Source of the DNA: Ricinus communis
Taxonomy: Eukaryota; Streptophyta; Magnoliopsida; Malpighiales; Euphorbiaceae
Length of the DNA stretch: 64,000 nt
Direction of reading: 5' to 3'
Assembly: GCF_019578655.1 (NCBI RefSeq)
Contig: NC_063261.1
Span: 29,367,126-29,431,125, forward strand
The notes below the pieces were generated by a model. That model did no database searches. It saw only the letters and a list, made by a program, of their open reading frames with translations, and was not told the origin of the DNA. Shown here in pieces: positions 33,346-45,951 of this stretch; position 1 is the first letter of the stretch; each line of letters opens with the position of its first letter. A program made the translations under genes and the position numbers.

Positions 33346-35585
33346 TGTGGATGGCAGTTTTGGGCATGCACCCAAGTGTCTTTAGCGACTAAGGTACTGT
33401 AAGACTTTTCAACCTAATCGGGAACATGCTACCTAGTCACTGAGACTAACGTAGAGATGGGAGTCGCCCACTTGGGTAATCACCGGGACACTTCTAGTAA
33501 TAAGTGGCGTTTCTCAAATTCCATAAGAAAGCTTATGCCATAAAGTCTAAAGATGGACTCAGAAGCCAACTTTTTTATTTGTGTCTATTAGTCTTTAATT
33601 TTATTATTTAGAAAATTATTCCCTATAAATGCAAACAATTTATACACAGGCCTGCCAAAATAACACACATTATTCACCTGAGGCTAGTCCATTTTATTCA
33701 AGCCTAGCCTGTCTTAACATAGTTAGCCTAATTTACCAGTCAATTATGCATGTAGCCCACCTAGTCTAGCCCAATTACATGTTATGCTTTTGATTTTCAA
33801 CCTTTAGACCTAATGAACTACTTATTATGAAAAGGTTCATTCATTGTGATCCTGATTTTGATCAAGCTCAAGTCCTAACTAAGCATGCCAAAGCCCACTA
33901 AGTCTACCTAGATTTTAGGGTTTGATTAGCTTATTAAACTACCAGCTTCATGTTGGATCCGCTTTTTACCGTAACTCTATTTGGCCCATTTTAATTAATT
34001 AATCATATAATCACATATTTAATTAATCATACAATAAACAAAATAAACAGAATAAAGGTAGAGAGTAAATCTAATTATTACAATCTGACCTACAACTACG
34101 ATTGTAAAAAGAAAAGATCTAAAAACTATCCAGAAGCCAAAATACATCAAAAAAATCGTAAAAAAGATAGAAAAATTAGAGGCTAGCTTGAATAACCGAT
34201 CAGCTTTATGTGTGAGCCGATCGGCTCAACACAGAGCCAATTGGCTCCTCATTAAGTCGATCGGCTCTAGTGTTTCCAAGCTGGTTTTATCATTCGTCAG
34301 TATATTTATACATCCCTAGAGCTGAAATTCACATGCGTAGACAGTAAAATTAATTAGAATAAAAGAAAATAAAATAAAATAAAATCAAAATAAAAAACAA
34401 CAGTAGTCTATTGATCGATCAAAACCCTAAATTGTTGACCCATAAATACTGTAAACTAATAGAAAGCAAATCAAAGCATATTTAATTACCTAAACATAAT
34501 GAAAAAATAAATCTAAACATTAATCTTATAATATATGTTTCTAATTAGATCTAAAACCCTAATTAGCAAAATATCAGATTTCAAAATCCAAGATTTCTTA
34601 TGATCATATTCAAAACCCAATAATCATGCATATTCATCAAAAAATCCTAATCTAATCATACTGATCATAAATCAAAATCCTAATCATTTTTCTAAAAGCA
34701 AATAATAAAAAGAAAACAAAAAAGGAATGAAAGAATTGATTTTATGATGATGGTGAATGTATGATTGAAGCAACCCTCGGGTTGTCATCGTGAATGTTCG
34801 ATTTACGAGTCTCAGGAAATCAGGATGCAGTTGAGCCGAAGACCGGGTAGGAATCTAGTGCTGGATCTGACATAAAGAAAACTTTTGTCAATTTAGAAAT
34901 AGTTTCCAAATACGATTCTTTCTTTAGTGGCTTGTTTCCTAAAACTATTCTTTGTTAAGTGGCTTGGATCTTCTATTGTCAACAAAGAACGATAGCCTTT
35001 TCTTTCTTCTCTCTGAATTTTATCTGTATCTTTTCTTTCTCAGTATCTCTCAAGTACTAATCTCATTTATTGCCAACTTTCAGCTCTTGATTCCTCTTCA
35101 AAACCCTAAACACTTCTTTCTATTTATAAAGGTAGGGTTTTAAGAGAAACCCTAAGGGATGCGATAGATTTTAGGAACATATCAATAAATATCTCATTTT
35201 ATTTTTAAAATTTAAATAATTGTCGATAAAAATGATAATTATCGTCAATGAAACCTTTTAACATATGTATGTGGACATGAAATTGTCATAAAAAATGACG
35301 TCAGTGTGCTAAAAATCCAATCGGCTCTACGTACAGCAAAAGGGTATGAAAACTTACAATTAAGTCCCTAAATTTGTAAAAACTGCCATTTTGTCCCTAG
35401 AACTTAATTTTTCTTGACAATTGAGTACAAATTGAGTTCAAAAAGGTAATTCCATCTGGATTAACCTCGACCCTAGCCTCAGATTTGCTTGTCCTTCAGC
35501 TTTCAGGAACTAAGAAGGCAGTAACTTTTATCATAGGATTTTCCATTTTTCCTCAATATCTAGATCCGAAAAAGGAGTGCTGACA
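33346..35585 (-). repeat. Tat-type gypsy LTR 'B'
   Basis: On the minus strand it begins TGTCAGCACTCCTTTTTCGG and ends ...ccatccaca, a TG...CA LTR of 2240 bp. It carries a TATA box at 35121-35128 (minus), the gccgatcggct cluster at 34196-34265, and the remnant of the conserved small ORF near 34740-34860. Confidence 0.82.
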
Positions 35586-38500
35586 GCTACCCTCGATTTG
35601 TCTAAATTTATGAGCATGCAAATGCGTTAAATAAATAAAGACAAATCATAGATATTAAAGATATAACAAAAGGTACATGAGCTGTAGAAGCCACGCCTCG
35701 TAAGCTTAAATCTTGATTACTGATTTGATGTAGGGGTCGCACCCTCTTGGGTTGAGAACTTGGGCTGCTTAGGTTGATGATTTTGCCTGCTTGGATTGAG
35801 GGCTTCGACTGCTTGGTTTGAGAACTTCGCCTGCTTAGGTTAAGGGCTTCGCCTGCTTGGGTTAAGGACTTCGCTCCACTAGGGATATAAGGACTTCGCC
35901 TGCTTGGATTAAGGACTTCGACTGCTTTTCGGGGAACTACAACCATTTGAACTGGGATCCACGCCCATCGAATTGGGAGCTACACCCGTTGACTTAGAAA
36001 CCACGCCCGTCTGATTTGGGAACCATGTTTGTTGATTCATGGACTAGGCCCGTTGATTTAGGAACCACTCCCGATGATCTAGGAACCATGCCCGTCTGAT
36101 TTAGGAACCACGCCAGAGGATAAACATTTGTAGAGACTTTTCTCTAGCTTTTTGGTTATTTTCTACTTTGGGATGCAATTATGTTGTAATTTCTGCTTGG
36201 GGTTGTGATTTGGTATGTACTTTATTCTGTTGAATAACTTCCACTTTGGAATGCGTGTCAATTCTTTAAAACTTAAACTGATTCCTTACTTACCAAAAAT
36301 AGGCCTGTGAGCTTTCATTTTTTAAAGTAAATTGTTAATCTTCCACTAGTTGTATTCCACTCTAGGATGATGATTATTCCGCTTCGGGATATAAATTGAT
36401 GATCTTTAACTTTGAAAGGTAAGCTTGATAATCTCCACTTTGAGAAGTACACTTGTTCTTTATAACTTGAACTAGTTCTCCACTTCTAGGAATAGACTTG
36501 TGATCTTCCACTTTAGGATGTATGATGCTATTGAGCTTCGGGAAGTCAATTGATTTTCCACTTCAGGAGATGAGCTAATCATCTTCTGCTTCAGGATGTA
36601 AACTTATGAACTTCCACTTTGGAGAGTAAACTGAGTGTAGATCAACACTTGTTGCAGTGACTTTGTTTCTACTCTTTCTCTCTTTTAAAAAAGAGAATAT
36701 AAATAAAGAAAAATAAGAAGATTTCTTTCTGTGGACCCCTTGGACCTCCGACCAATGAGGTGATGACATATGCATATCGCCTATAAAGAAAGAAAAGATA
36801 AGAGCCTCTACTCTTTCAACAGGCAGAGAGCCCGTTCAATGAAAAAAGCCTTTACCTTTTATGGAAATGTGCACACAGAGTTGGAACCTTTTCCTTTTTG
36901 AATAACCCCATTATCTTTCATAAGTCAAGAGGCTTGGCAGGTAACTCAGAATGCCTAGAAGACCTCAATGGTGCGCTAACTTGAGAACTAGGATTTGGCA
37001 AATTCGTATTATAGGGAACCCGACTATTATTCATCGAACTTTTATTCATTTTCCTGTTACAGGTTAGTGGTACATATATAAGTTTACAGATATTGTATTA
37101 AGCAAAAATTAATGAGGGTGTGTGATATGCATGTTATGTATGACATGTAATGTATTTCTAAAAATCATCCCAGTTTGGACAAAGGCATTCTAGTGCCCAT
37201 CAATATCAACACTTCGAGAGTTCAATCACTTGCTCTTTAGCACATGGTATGGAGCCTAATAGTCGATGGAAAGAGATCGAGACAATGATGCATATCAGAG
37301 ACCTAAAAGTCATGATGATCACATGAATCATAATTCTAGAGATAACTCAAGCATGCTAGGACCGAATAGTTTTTTTTGTGGCTGTACTGATACTTGTGTA
37401 ATGACAGTTGGCTTTGCCACAATCTCATATGGATAGCAACCAAATCTCTTTTCTTTTCTTACCTTTTACGCCCTAATTTTTGCCTAAGCTGCCCTTTCAG
37501 GTTTTCAATTTCAGGACTTCCCCTTCTTTAAATGTATGCTGAAAGGCTTTGACTCTACCGTTTCGTTGTGCATAATGTCAAGATTGATGGAGACTTTAGT
37601 GCTACTAATTCTTGGACTTTTCTTGTAGGAGAGTTAAAGAAATTGATCTTGCTTTTATTCAGATCTTATAGATTTCACTTCTTATTCTATTTTCTCCTTT
37701 TGGCAATACATAAGCAATAAAAATTGATGTGCAAGTTTGATAAAAATTCTAATCAAATTTTGTTCATTTAATATGGGCACAAATATGTACATTTTCTATT
37801 TCGCATAATACTATTTTTGTTATTAACTAGTACTTCAGATTTTTTAGTCAACTGTTTTTCTCTCACCTTTTATTTTCTTAATTTTTGCCTGACTAGCCTA
37901 TATAGGTCCTCTAGTCAGTAGGATCTGTCTTTCTATTTTATTTTTTTCCAGAAGATAGTATCTAAAACTTATGTACTTATTGCCCCCAAGATTTGAGCAT
38001 CTTTGGACATAATCGTTGCTTTTTTTATATGGAAGTTTCTAACTCTATCTAAATTTTCTTTTTTTGGAGTCATGCATTTTTCAAGTTTAGAGCACCAATA
38101 TTTAATCACTTCTATCTTCAGAGATCTTTGTTGTTCTCAAGGTTGTAATTAATTTAATGGAGGATGAACTCGGCCTTCTTACTTTGCCCCAGTATTTCGA
38201 ATAATTTTGCTTCCTTAAATTCAATCATATTGTATCAAATACTATCTTCTTCTTTTTTTTCTCTTTTCTTTTTTCTTTTTCTTTTATTCTCTCACTTTTC
38301 TCTCTTTAAGAGTTATGTTATGTGCGAAAAAAATGTACCTAGGATTGTCATTTGTGCCCAAATTAAATAAACTAATTCAAATAGAATTAATGTCAAACAT
38401 ACTCATTTAATAATCATTATAATGCATAATATTATTAAGATAAACATCATAAAATAAGAAAAAATCAAAGTTATATCATTGATCCTAAAAGCATAATCAT
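35586..38500 (-). repeat. Minisatellite-rich 3' region of the minus-strand gypsy element
   Basis: Three arrays are visible. 35730-35945: repeats of ggacttcgcctgcttgg(g/a)tta at ~28-30 bp. 35945-36120: variants of ggaaccacgcccgttgattta at ~25-30 bp. 36150-36640: variants of cttccacttTgggatgtaaactt at ~35-45 bp. 37480-37520 carries the reverse of the 'gggcggcttaggcaaaa' motif. The 112-codon minus ORF at 35608-35946 is only a translation of the first array. 37520-38500 is T-rich with no recognised gene. Confidence 0.7.
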
Positions 38501-38533
38501 GTTTTTGTGTTAAAACAAATCAAGAGCTAAATC

Positions 38534-39560
38534 TTATGAAGCTTCATCATCTTCAAATGGTAGGTCTTTGATCTCTATAACTTCAAAATTTTCCATGCTC
38601 CAACCAGCTTTAGCATTTTCACTTTCTTCTACTTGTAAGCCATCATTGTATAAGTCTGCAAAGGTCTTGGAATTCATCATTTGCAGCTTTTCCATCCAAG
38701 ATGGGAGTAAATTCTGAAATACCATTCGAACTTAATCCTTTTCAGAAAGCTTGTTCTTCATTAGAACTGCTTTATTCCTCCATTTAGTCAGGAAGTTAGA
38801 AAAGGACTCATTAGGCTTTTGCTTCATTGATTCAAATCTCTTATAGAGACTTCTAAATGAGTGTTGTAGTCATATTGCTGCATAAAAGCATCGCAGAGCT
38901 TTTTCCAATCAAACTTGATTGGCCTTCCTAATCTGTGGTACTAGTTCATAGCTAGCCCTTCTAATGAAAGTACAAATAGCCTAATAATTTAAGTCCTAGC
39001 CAAATGAGTAGTACTGATTTATGCTTCAATGCAACTTTATATCTCCAATTCCATTGAACTTTTGCATTTTATGCATGTGAAATTTAGGAGGTAACTTGTC
39101 CTCTCCAATCAACATTAGTTCATCAAAATCAAAGATTGAATCTAAACTTTAATCTTTCAACATATTTTGCATCTTGTCGAGCCTTCTAGTAAGACTCTGC
39201 AAAATCTCAGATTCTATAACGGCTTCCATAGTAAGAGTCGACTCTTTCTTAGTTTGTTCTAGCATGTAGTCATCTAGATTCTATAGGTGTTTATTATATG
39301 CTTTGACATTATGAGTAGTAGTTGCAGGGGTAGTAGCAGCCTTTTGGATAGTCTATTTCTCAAAATTCTCAACCAAATTTTGTTGGAGTTCCTCTCGAAT
39401 CATAATCCTTAAACCAACCATAATTGCAATCTTGATAGTATCAATGTCTTGTTTGTGGGCCATCTTTGTTTCAACTTCTGAAGTGCTACTTCTTGGGCTC
39501 TTGTCTTGATTGCTAGTGAAATGGGCCCTCTTGATATCCATTCTTGTCTTATCTAAACTA
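38534..39560 (-). pseudogene. Gag fragment of the minus-strand gypsy element
   Basis: 38534-38725 reads VFQNLLPSWMEKLQMMNSKT followed by YNDGLQVEE, homologous to VQNVLPGWIERLQTMNPKTF at 22235-22300 in the plus-strand element. Upstream (minus) are PNESFSNFLTKWRNKAVLM and capsid-like text around 39080-39180. The N-terminal part is the frame 39541-39353 beginning MDIKRAHF. Several stops separate the parts. No zinc knuckle is recognisable downstream, consistent with a deletion from mid-gag through pol. Confidence 0.75.
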
Positions 39561-40307
39561 AGGATGATAATCTAAAATGGCTTCAAAATAAAAAGTTATT
39601 GTGACGCTTGAAATGCATGGGATGCATGATGCACGTGCTATGTAAAAGGACAAAGAGAAAGGTTTAGTATACTAAGTCATTATACAAAGCATCCTTCCGA
39701 CCTTATTCCTCTCGTAAACAATTCATGGTGAGTCTTTCTTCCTTAGGATTTTGGGTCTGGGCTTTTTACCAACAGAGGATAGTAGGCTCGATGTCCATGC
39801 CATAAGCTCTTAAAATAAATTTAAACAAACAAGATGATGTTTCTCGGTATAAGCATAAAAGGCTGCATATTTTAGGACTAGAGCTTGCTTCCACATTTCT
39901 AGGCCAAGGCCTTTCAATACTAGGGTTTAAGGTGCTTACAAGAAAAAAAATCTCATACAACAAGCAATAAGGTTCCTATGGGAGATTACTACGGTCATTA
40001 CCATGAGCTGAGTCTTGGCTAAGGATAAAAGGCTCCTAAAAGCAAAAGGTGTTTATCCTTGACTCGTCTCCCCACTCAAGGGTGCATGCGACGAAGAAAA
40101 TTCACTTATTACTTGTAAGTAATGGTAGCCAGTGTCGCAATTCTAGGATTCGAGTGGAACCAAAAAACTGCTAGCCGATGCCATGTATAGGGACTAAACT
40201 GTATAGTGTGTGAAAGTGTAGTGATCCAAGAATAATTTGTTAAATAATAAAATTAAAGATAAGCATACATTGGAATCAGCTTCTCTTATCCCTAGTGGAC
40301 TCACCAC
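39561..40307 (-). other. Leader region of the minus-strand gypsy element
   Basis: Homologous in reverse orientation to 20554-21100 (shared ccactagggataagagaagct and the standing text around aggttgagacttgg). Non-coding. Confidence 0.6.
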
Positions 40308-42527
40308 TATGGGCGGTGATTTCAGGTGAGTGTCTTTAGCCACTACAGCACTGTAAGGCTTTTTAAACTAATCAGAAACACGTTAACTAGTCACTGAGAC
40401 TAGTGCGGAGACGGGAGTCGCCACTCCAGTAATCACTAGGACACTTTTACTAATGAGTGGCGTTTCTCAGAATCTATAAGGAAGCTTATGCCACAAATTC
40501 TAGAGATGGATCCGGAAGCTAACTTCCTCATTTGTGTATATTAGTCTTTAATTTTATTGTTTAACAAATCATTCTCTATAAATGCAAGTAATTTATACAC
40601 ATGCATGCTAAAATAACACACATAATTCACCTAAGTCTAGCTCTTTTTATTCAAGCCCAACCCATATTAGAATAGTTAACCTAATTTACTAGTCAGTTAT
40701 GCATGTAGCCCACCCAGTCTAGCCCAATTACATGTTATGCTTTTGATTTTCAGCCTTTAGACCTAATGGACTACTTATTATGAGAAGGCATGTTCATTGT
40801 GATCCTAATTCTGATCAAGCTCAAGCTTTAATTAAGCATGCCAAAGCCTGCTAAGTCTACTTAGATTTTAGGGTTTTAGGCCCAGTTTATGTTGATTAGC
40901 TTATTAAACTACCACCTTCATGTTGGATATGATTTTTACCCTAAGTCTATGTGGCCCCTTTTAATTAATCAATCATATAATCACATATTTAATTAATCAT
41001 ACAATAAACAAAATAAATAAAATAAAGGCAGAAAGTAAACCTAATTATTACAACCCGACCTACAACTACGATTTCAAAAAGGAAAGACCTACAAACTATA
41101 TAGAAGCCAAAATACATCAAAAAAATTATCAAGAAACAGAAAAATTGAAGGCTGGCTTGAACAACTGATCGGCTCTATGTGTGAGCTGATCGACTCAACT
41201 TAGAGCTAACTGGCTCCGCACTAACCAGTTCTAGGGTTTCCAAGCTGGTTTTTATCATTCGTCAGTATGTTTTCACATCCCCAAAGCCGAAATTCACATG
41301 CACAGACAGTAAAATTAATTAGAATAAAAGAAAATAAAATAAAAAAATCAAAATAAAAAACAACAATAATCTATTGATTGATCAAAACCCTTAACTACTG
41401 AAAACCCCTAACTACTGTAAACAAACAGAAAGCAAATCAAAACATATTTAATTACCTAAACATAATGGAAAAATAAATCTAAACATTGATCCTAATACAT
41501 GTTTCTAATTAGATCTAAAACCCTAATTGGCAAAATATAAGATTTCAAAATCCTAGATTTCTTATTATCATATTCAAAATCCAATAATCATGCATATTCA
41601 TCAAAAACCCTAATCTAATCATACTGATCATAAATCAAAATCCTAATCATATTTCTAAAAGCAAATAACAAAAAGAAAATAAAAAAGGAACAAAAGAATT
41701 GATTTTATGATGATGGTGAATGTATGATTGAAGCAACCCTCAGGTTGTCATCATGAATGTTGGATTTGCAAGTCTTAAACAATAAGGATGTAGTTGAGTC
41801 AAAGATCGGGTAGGAATCCAGTCCTGGATCTGACGTAGAGAAACCTTCTATCAATTTAGAAATAGTTTCCAAATACGATTCTTTCTTTAGTGTCTTGTTT
41901 CCTAAAACCATTCTTTGTTAACTCGCTTGGATATTCTATTGTCAATAAAGAACGATAGTCATTTTCTTTGTTTTCTCTTTGGATTTTATCTGTATCTTTT
42001 CTTTCTCAGTGTCTCTCAAGTATCGATCTCACTTACTGCCACTTTTCTACTCTTGATTCCTCCTCAAAACCTTAAACACTTATTTCTATTTATAGAGGTA
42101 GGGTTTCAAGAGAAACTCTAAGGGAAACGATAGATTTTAGTTATATAATGATAAATATCTCATTTTATTTTTAAAAATTTAAATAATTATCGATAAAAAT
42201 GATGATTATCGTCATGGAAACCTTCTAGAATCTGTGTGTGCATGTGAAATCATTACAAAAATAAATTCAGAGTGCCAAAAAACCAATCGGCTCTACACAA
42301 AAAAAAGTTTATGTAAAACTTGCAATTAGGTCCATGAATTTATAAAAATGATCGTTTTGACCCTCAAACTTAATTTTTATGATAATTGAGACCAAATTGA
42401 TTTCAAAAAGGTAATTCTAGCTGGATTAACCTCGACTCTAGCCTCGAATTCACCTGTCCTTCATCTCCCAAGACCCGAGAAGACAGTAACTTTCATTAGA
42501 GGATTCTTCATTTTTTTCCTCGATATC
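40308..42527 (-). repeat. Tat-type gypsy LTR 'C'
   Basis: Parallel to LTR B along its length, including gtaagg(c)ttttt, the aaccgatcggct-like cluster at 41165-41225, the TATA box at 42086-42098 (minus) and the small ORF at 41705-41911. Its 5' end (minus) lacks the first ~22 bases present in LTR B, ending at ...gatatctgg, where it fuses head-to-head with LTR D. Confidence 0.8.
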
Positions 42528-44604
42528 TGGAATATTGAGTTAATTACAGAAAATCCTATATGATGAAAGTTACTACCTTTTTCAAATCTTGGAGATTGAA
42601 GAGAGGGGAATCCAAGTTAGAGTTGAGGATAATCAAATCAAAAACTAATTATTTAGGATCAATTTAGACTCAATCAGCAAAAAAGTTAATTTCAAGGGGT
42701 GAAATGACAGTTTTTATAAATTTGGATATTAAATTGAACAAGTTTTTAGAACTTTTCACTCTTAAAGCCAATCGGCTCTACACAGATCTGGTTGAGTGAG
42801 CATAGAGCTAATCAGCTCTGTGTAGAGCCGACCGGCAGTGCATAATGCCGATTGGCTCATTTTTAAAATTGAATGCGTGTTATGGATATTTTGACTTAAA
42901 TAACAACAAAAAATAATAAAAAATAGATCCCATAGATTACTTAACGATGAATAATAGATTTTAATGATGTTTATTTGAATTTTAAAGATTTGATTTATTT
43001 ATTGGATATTGATAAATAATTATCTAATAAAGGAAAAATCGATTCTTTAAAAAGGGTTTTAAAAGAGATTGAAGTCTATCTGCTCCTCTAGAGTTTCTTA
43101 AAATCTACCTCTACAGATAGAAAATTATGACGTAGGGTTAAGGGACTAGCAACATCGATTATAGGCTACTGTTATTGAAAACTTACGTTCATAAGGAGAG
43201 AGTGTGTTTTGGTAATTGGAGAGCAAGGTCACTAAAAAAGAACCCTAGATTTGGAAGCTTTTATTGTGAACAACAGAAGCTTTTCTACATCTCAAGCAAT
43301 ATTGGATTCCTCACCTATCTTTGATTCAAATACATCATCATCTCTTGAGGCTCGCAGAATAGCCATCTATAGTGAAAATCTGAGAATTTTCCTACATCCA
43401 CCATTATCCATATCATCTTCCAATAAACTAGTTTTTTCTTTTTCTTACAAACATGATTAGGGTTTCTTTTTATTGTTTTATATGTTTTATGTGACTAGAA
43501 TAGATTTTTCTTGTGAAATAACATGTTATAATATGATGAGAATTGAATATGATAATAAGAACATGTTGAGAATTGAATATGATAATAGGAACATATACGG
43601 TTTTGATTGTGTTTCTTTTTTTTAATGATTAGTGATATGATTAGGGTTGTAGGTTAGATTTATAATCCTTTCATATTTTTATAATTAAATATTTCTAGAG
43701 TTCTATGGTCACGGTTTGATATTTTACTATTTTATTTTACTGTTAGTTTCAATATTCTAGAGTTTACATGTCCATTAGGTTTTTTTTATTTAATATTTAT
43801 GTGTGTTATCTGTTTAATCACGCAATGGTTTTTCTATTATTTTGTGTATGAAGATGGCTTTAGAATATGAAAATTATGAAGAAACTAAGGGTAATTACGT
43901 ATACAAGCCCTAGAGTGGGTTAGCTCTATGCCCATAGCCAATCGGCTTAATTCCCTTTAAGCCCTAATTTTTTATTTTTAATGAATTTTGGATGTATTTG
44001 TGTACTGTAACTAAATTTTAGACGTTTCTCTTTCATTTTTTTGTTGTAGGTCGAATTGTAATAGCTAGATTTACTTTTTACATTTTATTTTTTTATTTAT
44101 TTTATTTAAATGCATGGGAAATAATTGTAATATGATTAATTAATTAAAATAGGTCATATAGACTTCAGGTTAAAATTGAACCCACCATGAAGACTGTAGT
44201 CCATTAAGCTAATTATTGAAAATTGAGCTTAAAATCTAAAATTAATATAGTCTTTTTTTCATGCTTTAGTTAGGTCAATTGGGCTTTTTAGATTTTAGCT
44301 TCATAAAATTGAGCTTTATCATAATAAGTAGTCCATTTAGGATAAAAGACTTGGTGGAACATAACTTATAATTAGGCCAGACTAGGAAGGTCTTACACAT
44401 AATTAATGACTTGGATTCATAATCTTAATGTGGACTAGGCTTATAAAAATGGGTAGATCTTAACGAACTTTATATACTATAGGGTATGCTTGTATATGAA
44501 TTGTTGTATTTGTGATGAGTAATTTGTTAAACAATAAAATTGAAGACTAAGATACACAAATAAGAAAATTGGTTTTCAGATCTATCTCTGGATTTGTGAT
44601 GTAA
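42528..44604 (+). repeat. Tat-type gypsy LTR 'D', truncated at both ends
   Basis: Matches LTR A from about 17530 onward without the TRIM, including ggtgaaatga(c/t)agtttttata, the small ORF (43251-43460) and the gcttaattcccttt step. It lacks the first ~22 bases and stops at ctggatttgtgatgta, about 200-250 bp before the expected LTR end. It could be the displaced 3' LTR of the plus-strand element or a separate solo remnant. Confidence 0.72.
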
Positions 44605-44880
44605 TTAAATATTTTAAATTCTATTAGATTTTATCTATAAATTTAATTTTATAATCAAAATAATAATAACAGTAATGTAATGCATGAATAAATGACTATT
44701 TCTCCTTAATCCGTGCTGAACTCAATTAGTGCTTAAACAATCAATTATATATATGTGTGTGCACACACTAATACTACTCGTTATGCATATAGCGCGTAAA
44801 TTAATATATTTGATAAATTTTAATTTAATAAAATATGATAATAAAATGCAATTCATATATATATATATATATATATATAC
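44605..44880. other. AT-rich DNA with Helitron-like scrap and (TA)n run beside a viral end
   Basis: 44650-44698 (ttataatcaaaataataataacag ... tgcatgaataaatgactatt) resembles the ends at 63400-63448 and 63865-63911. An alternating AT run occupies about 44857-44879 and touches the viral leader directly. Confidence 0.6.
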
Positions 44881-45422
44881 CAAATTAGAACGAGATCTAG
44901 GAAATAGAAGGAAATAATAAACAGTGAAGATTTAGATCTAAGTTCGTGGCGTTGGTAACCAGACTCACGCTTTCACAGCCTGTGGGAGCTTTAAATGCTC
45001 TTGCAGAATCTGTTTTCCAGCCTATAAACTTATAGATCTGAAAATAAATTTGAACAGAAACAATCAGCAAGTTTCTGATGTGCAGGATCCTCTTTCGAGG
45101 CAAGCACAGAGCATACGCTTGATGATGGGGAAAGAAGAAGAAGATAGATAAAGAAGATAAACTTTGAATTGCTTTATTAATAATAACAGACTTTGAACAT
45201 GGACATATAAACAACTTTGAAAGCTTTAAGCAAATATACAATTGGGTAAAACTTTGAAACAAGAAGAATATAGACTTACAAGAGGAGTTACAAGATTTCT
45301 CTCTCTCTTACTCACTCTTTTCACTCTAATATCTTCTATGAGAATTAGATAACAGAAGAGCTTCTCTCTCTAGAGTGCTTTCTTCTCTCTTCTAAGTTCT
45401 CCCTTCTTCTTTGGATGACTCT
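44881..45422 (-). pseudogene. Caulimovirid copy 2: pregenomic leader
   Basis: Minus-strand leader from the promoter to the primer site. It contains AATAAA at 45173-45178 (minus), about 220 bases after the expected start of transcription. A poly(A) signal placed shortly downstream of the promoter is how pararetroviruses make terminally redundant RNA. The sequence ends at TTTGGTAT (minus, about 44878-44885), the first part of a Met-tRNA-like primer site, then turns into an AT repeat. Confidence 0.75.
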
Positions 45423-45437
45423 TCTATATATATAGAG
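45423..45437 (-). promoter_or_regulatory. TATA box of caulimovirid copy 2 promoter
   Basis: CCTCTATATATATAGAAG on the minus strand, same flanks as the plus-strand TATAAATA at 3111. It lies about 520 bases upstream of the end of ORF2, after the purine tract, so it would drive the leader and poly(A) signal that follow. Confidence 0.7.
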
Positions 45438-45589
45438 GTCTTGGAGCTTTGGATACTTGTCACAGGCTTTGGATGCTTTGGTTAGTGTAGTAGAAATGAT
45501 TCCACTTGTCTTCCACTTGTCTTTGGATTTTTGTGATAATGCTTCACACGCTTTGGAGTCTTGTGATAATACCAACCATCTTTTGAAAA

Positions 45590-45850
45590 AGTTGTCGGCC
45601 ATGCTTTGAAAGAATCTTTTGCTTTTTTTGACTTTTCTTTTTCTTTTGTCTTTTGTCTTTTTCTTTTCTTTTCTTTTCTTTTCTTTTCTTTTTCTTTTTC
45701 CTTTCTTTTCCTTTTCTTTTTCTGGGCTTTAGTGTGGGCTTTTTGGCCCAACACAAATATCCTTGGGCTACCATTTCTGGTTTTCAACCCATGGGTTTTA
45801 AAGAAGGAGATAATATTTATGAGACTTTGAATATCCCATAACAATCGTCT
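45590..45850 (-). promoter_or_regulatory. Purine tract and post-ORF2 flank of copy 2
   Basis: On the minus strand 45630-45722 is almost pure A/G with repeats of AAAAG. The same kind of tract, shorter, appears at 2879-2940 (plus) and 5385-5412 (minus). In this position between ORF2 and promoter it could serve plus-strand priming or promoter enhancement; neither is shown. ORFs predicted through it are low-complexity artefacts. Confidence 0.55.
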
Positions 45851-45951
45851 CCAGCTGAATCATCCAGATCAAATGCAGCAGTACTGTCACTAGATGAGGA
45901 CGATGAAGAGGCTTTGGATTTGCCTTTAAGAAGTCGTTTGATAACGTTTTA

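Larger units (their letters stand above)
33346..42527 (-). mobile_element. Non-autonomous Tat-type gypsy element with gag but no pol
   Basis: Bounded by LTR B (33346-35585) and LTR C (40308-42527), both minus-oriented. The order on the minus strand is LTR C, primer site (ccactagggat, reverse strand near 40290), leader, gag (39541-38534), minisatellite-rich 3' region and LTR B. No protease, RT, RNase H or integrase coding is seen in the 4.7 kb interior, so mobility would depend on a relative such as the plus-strand element at 17446-28090. Confidence 0.75.

Noticed and set aside
35608..35946. 112-codon minus ORF with repeated NPSRRS/NLSRRS units
   Set aside because: It is a translation of the minisatellite array with no start context or homologue.
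45482..45844. Lys/Glu/Arg-rich ORFs across 45482-45844 and Phe/Leu-rich ORFs on the other strand
   Set aside because: They are translations of the simple AAAAG/CTTTT tract in viral non-coding DNA.
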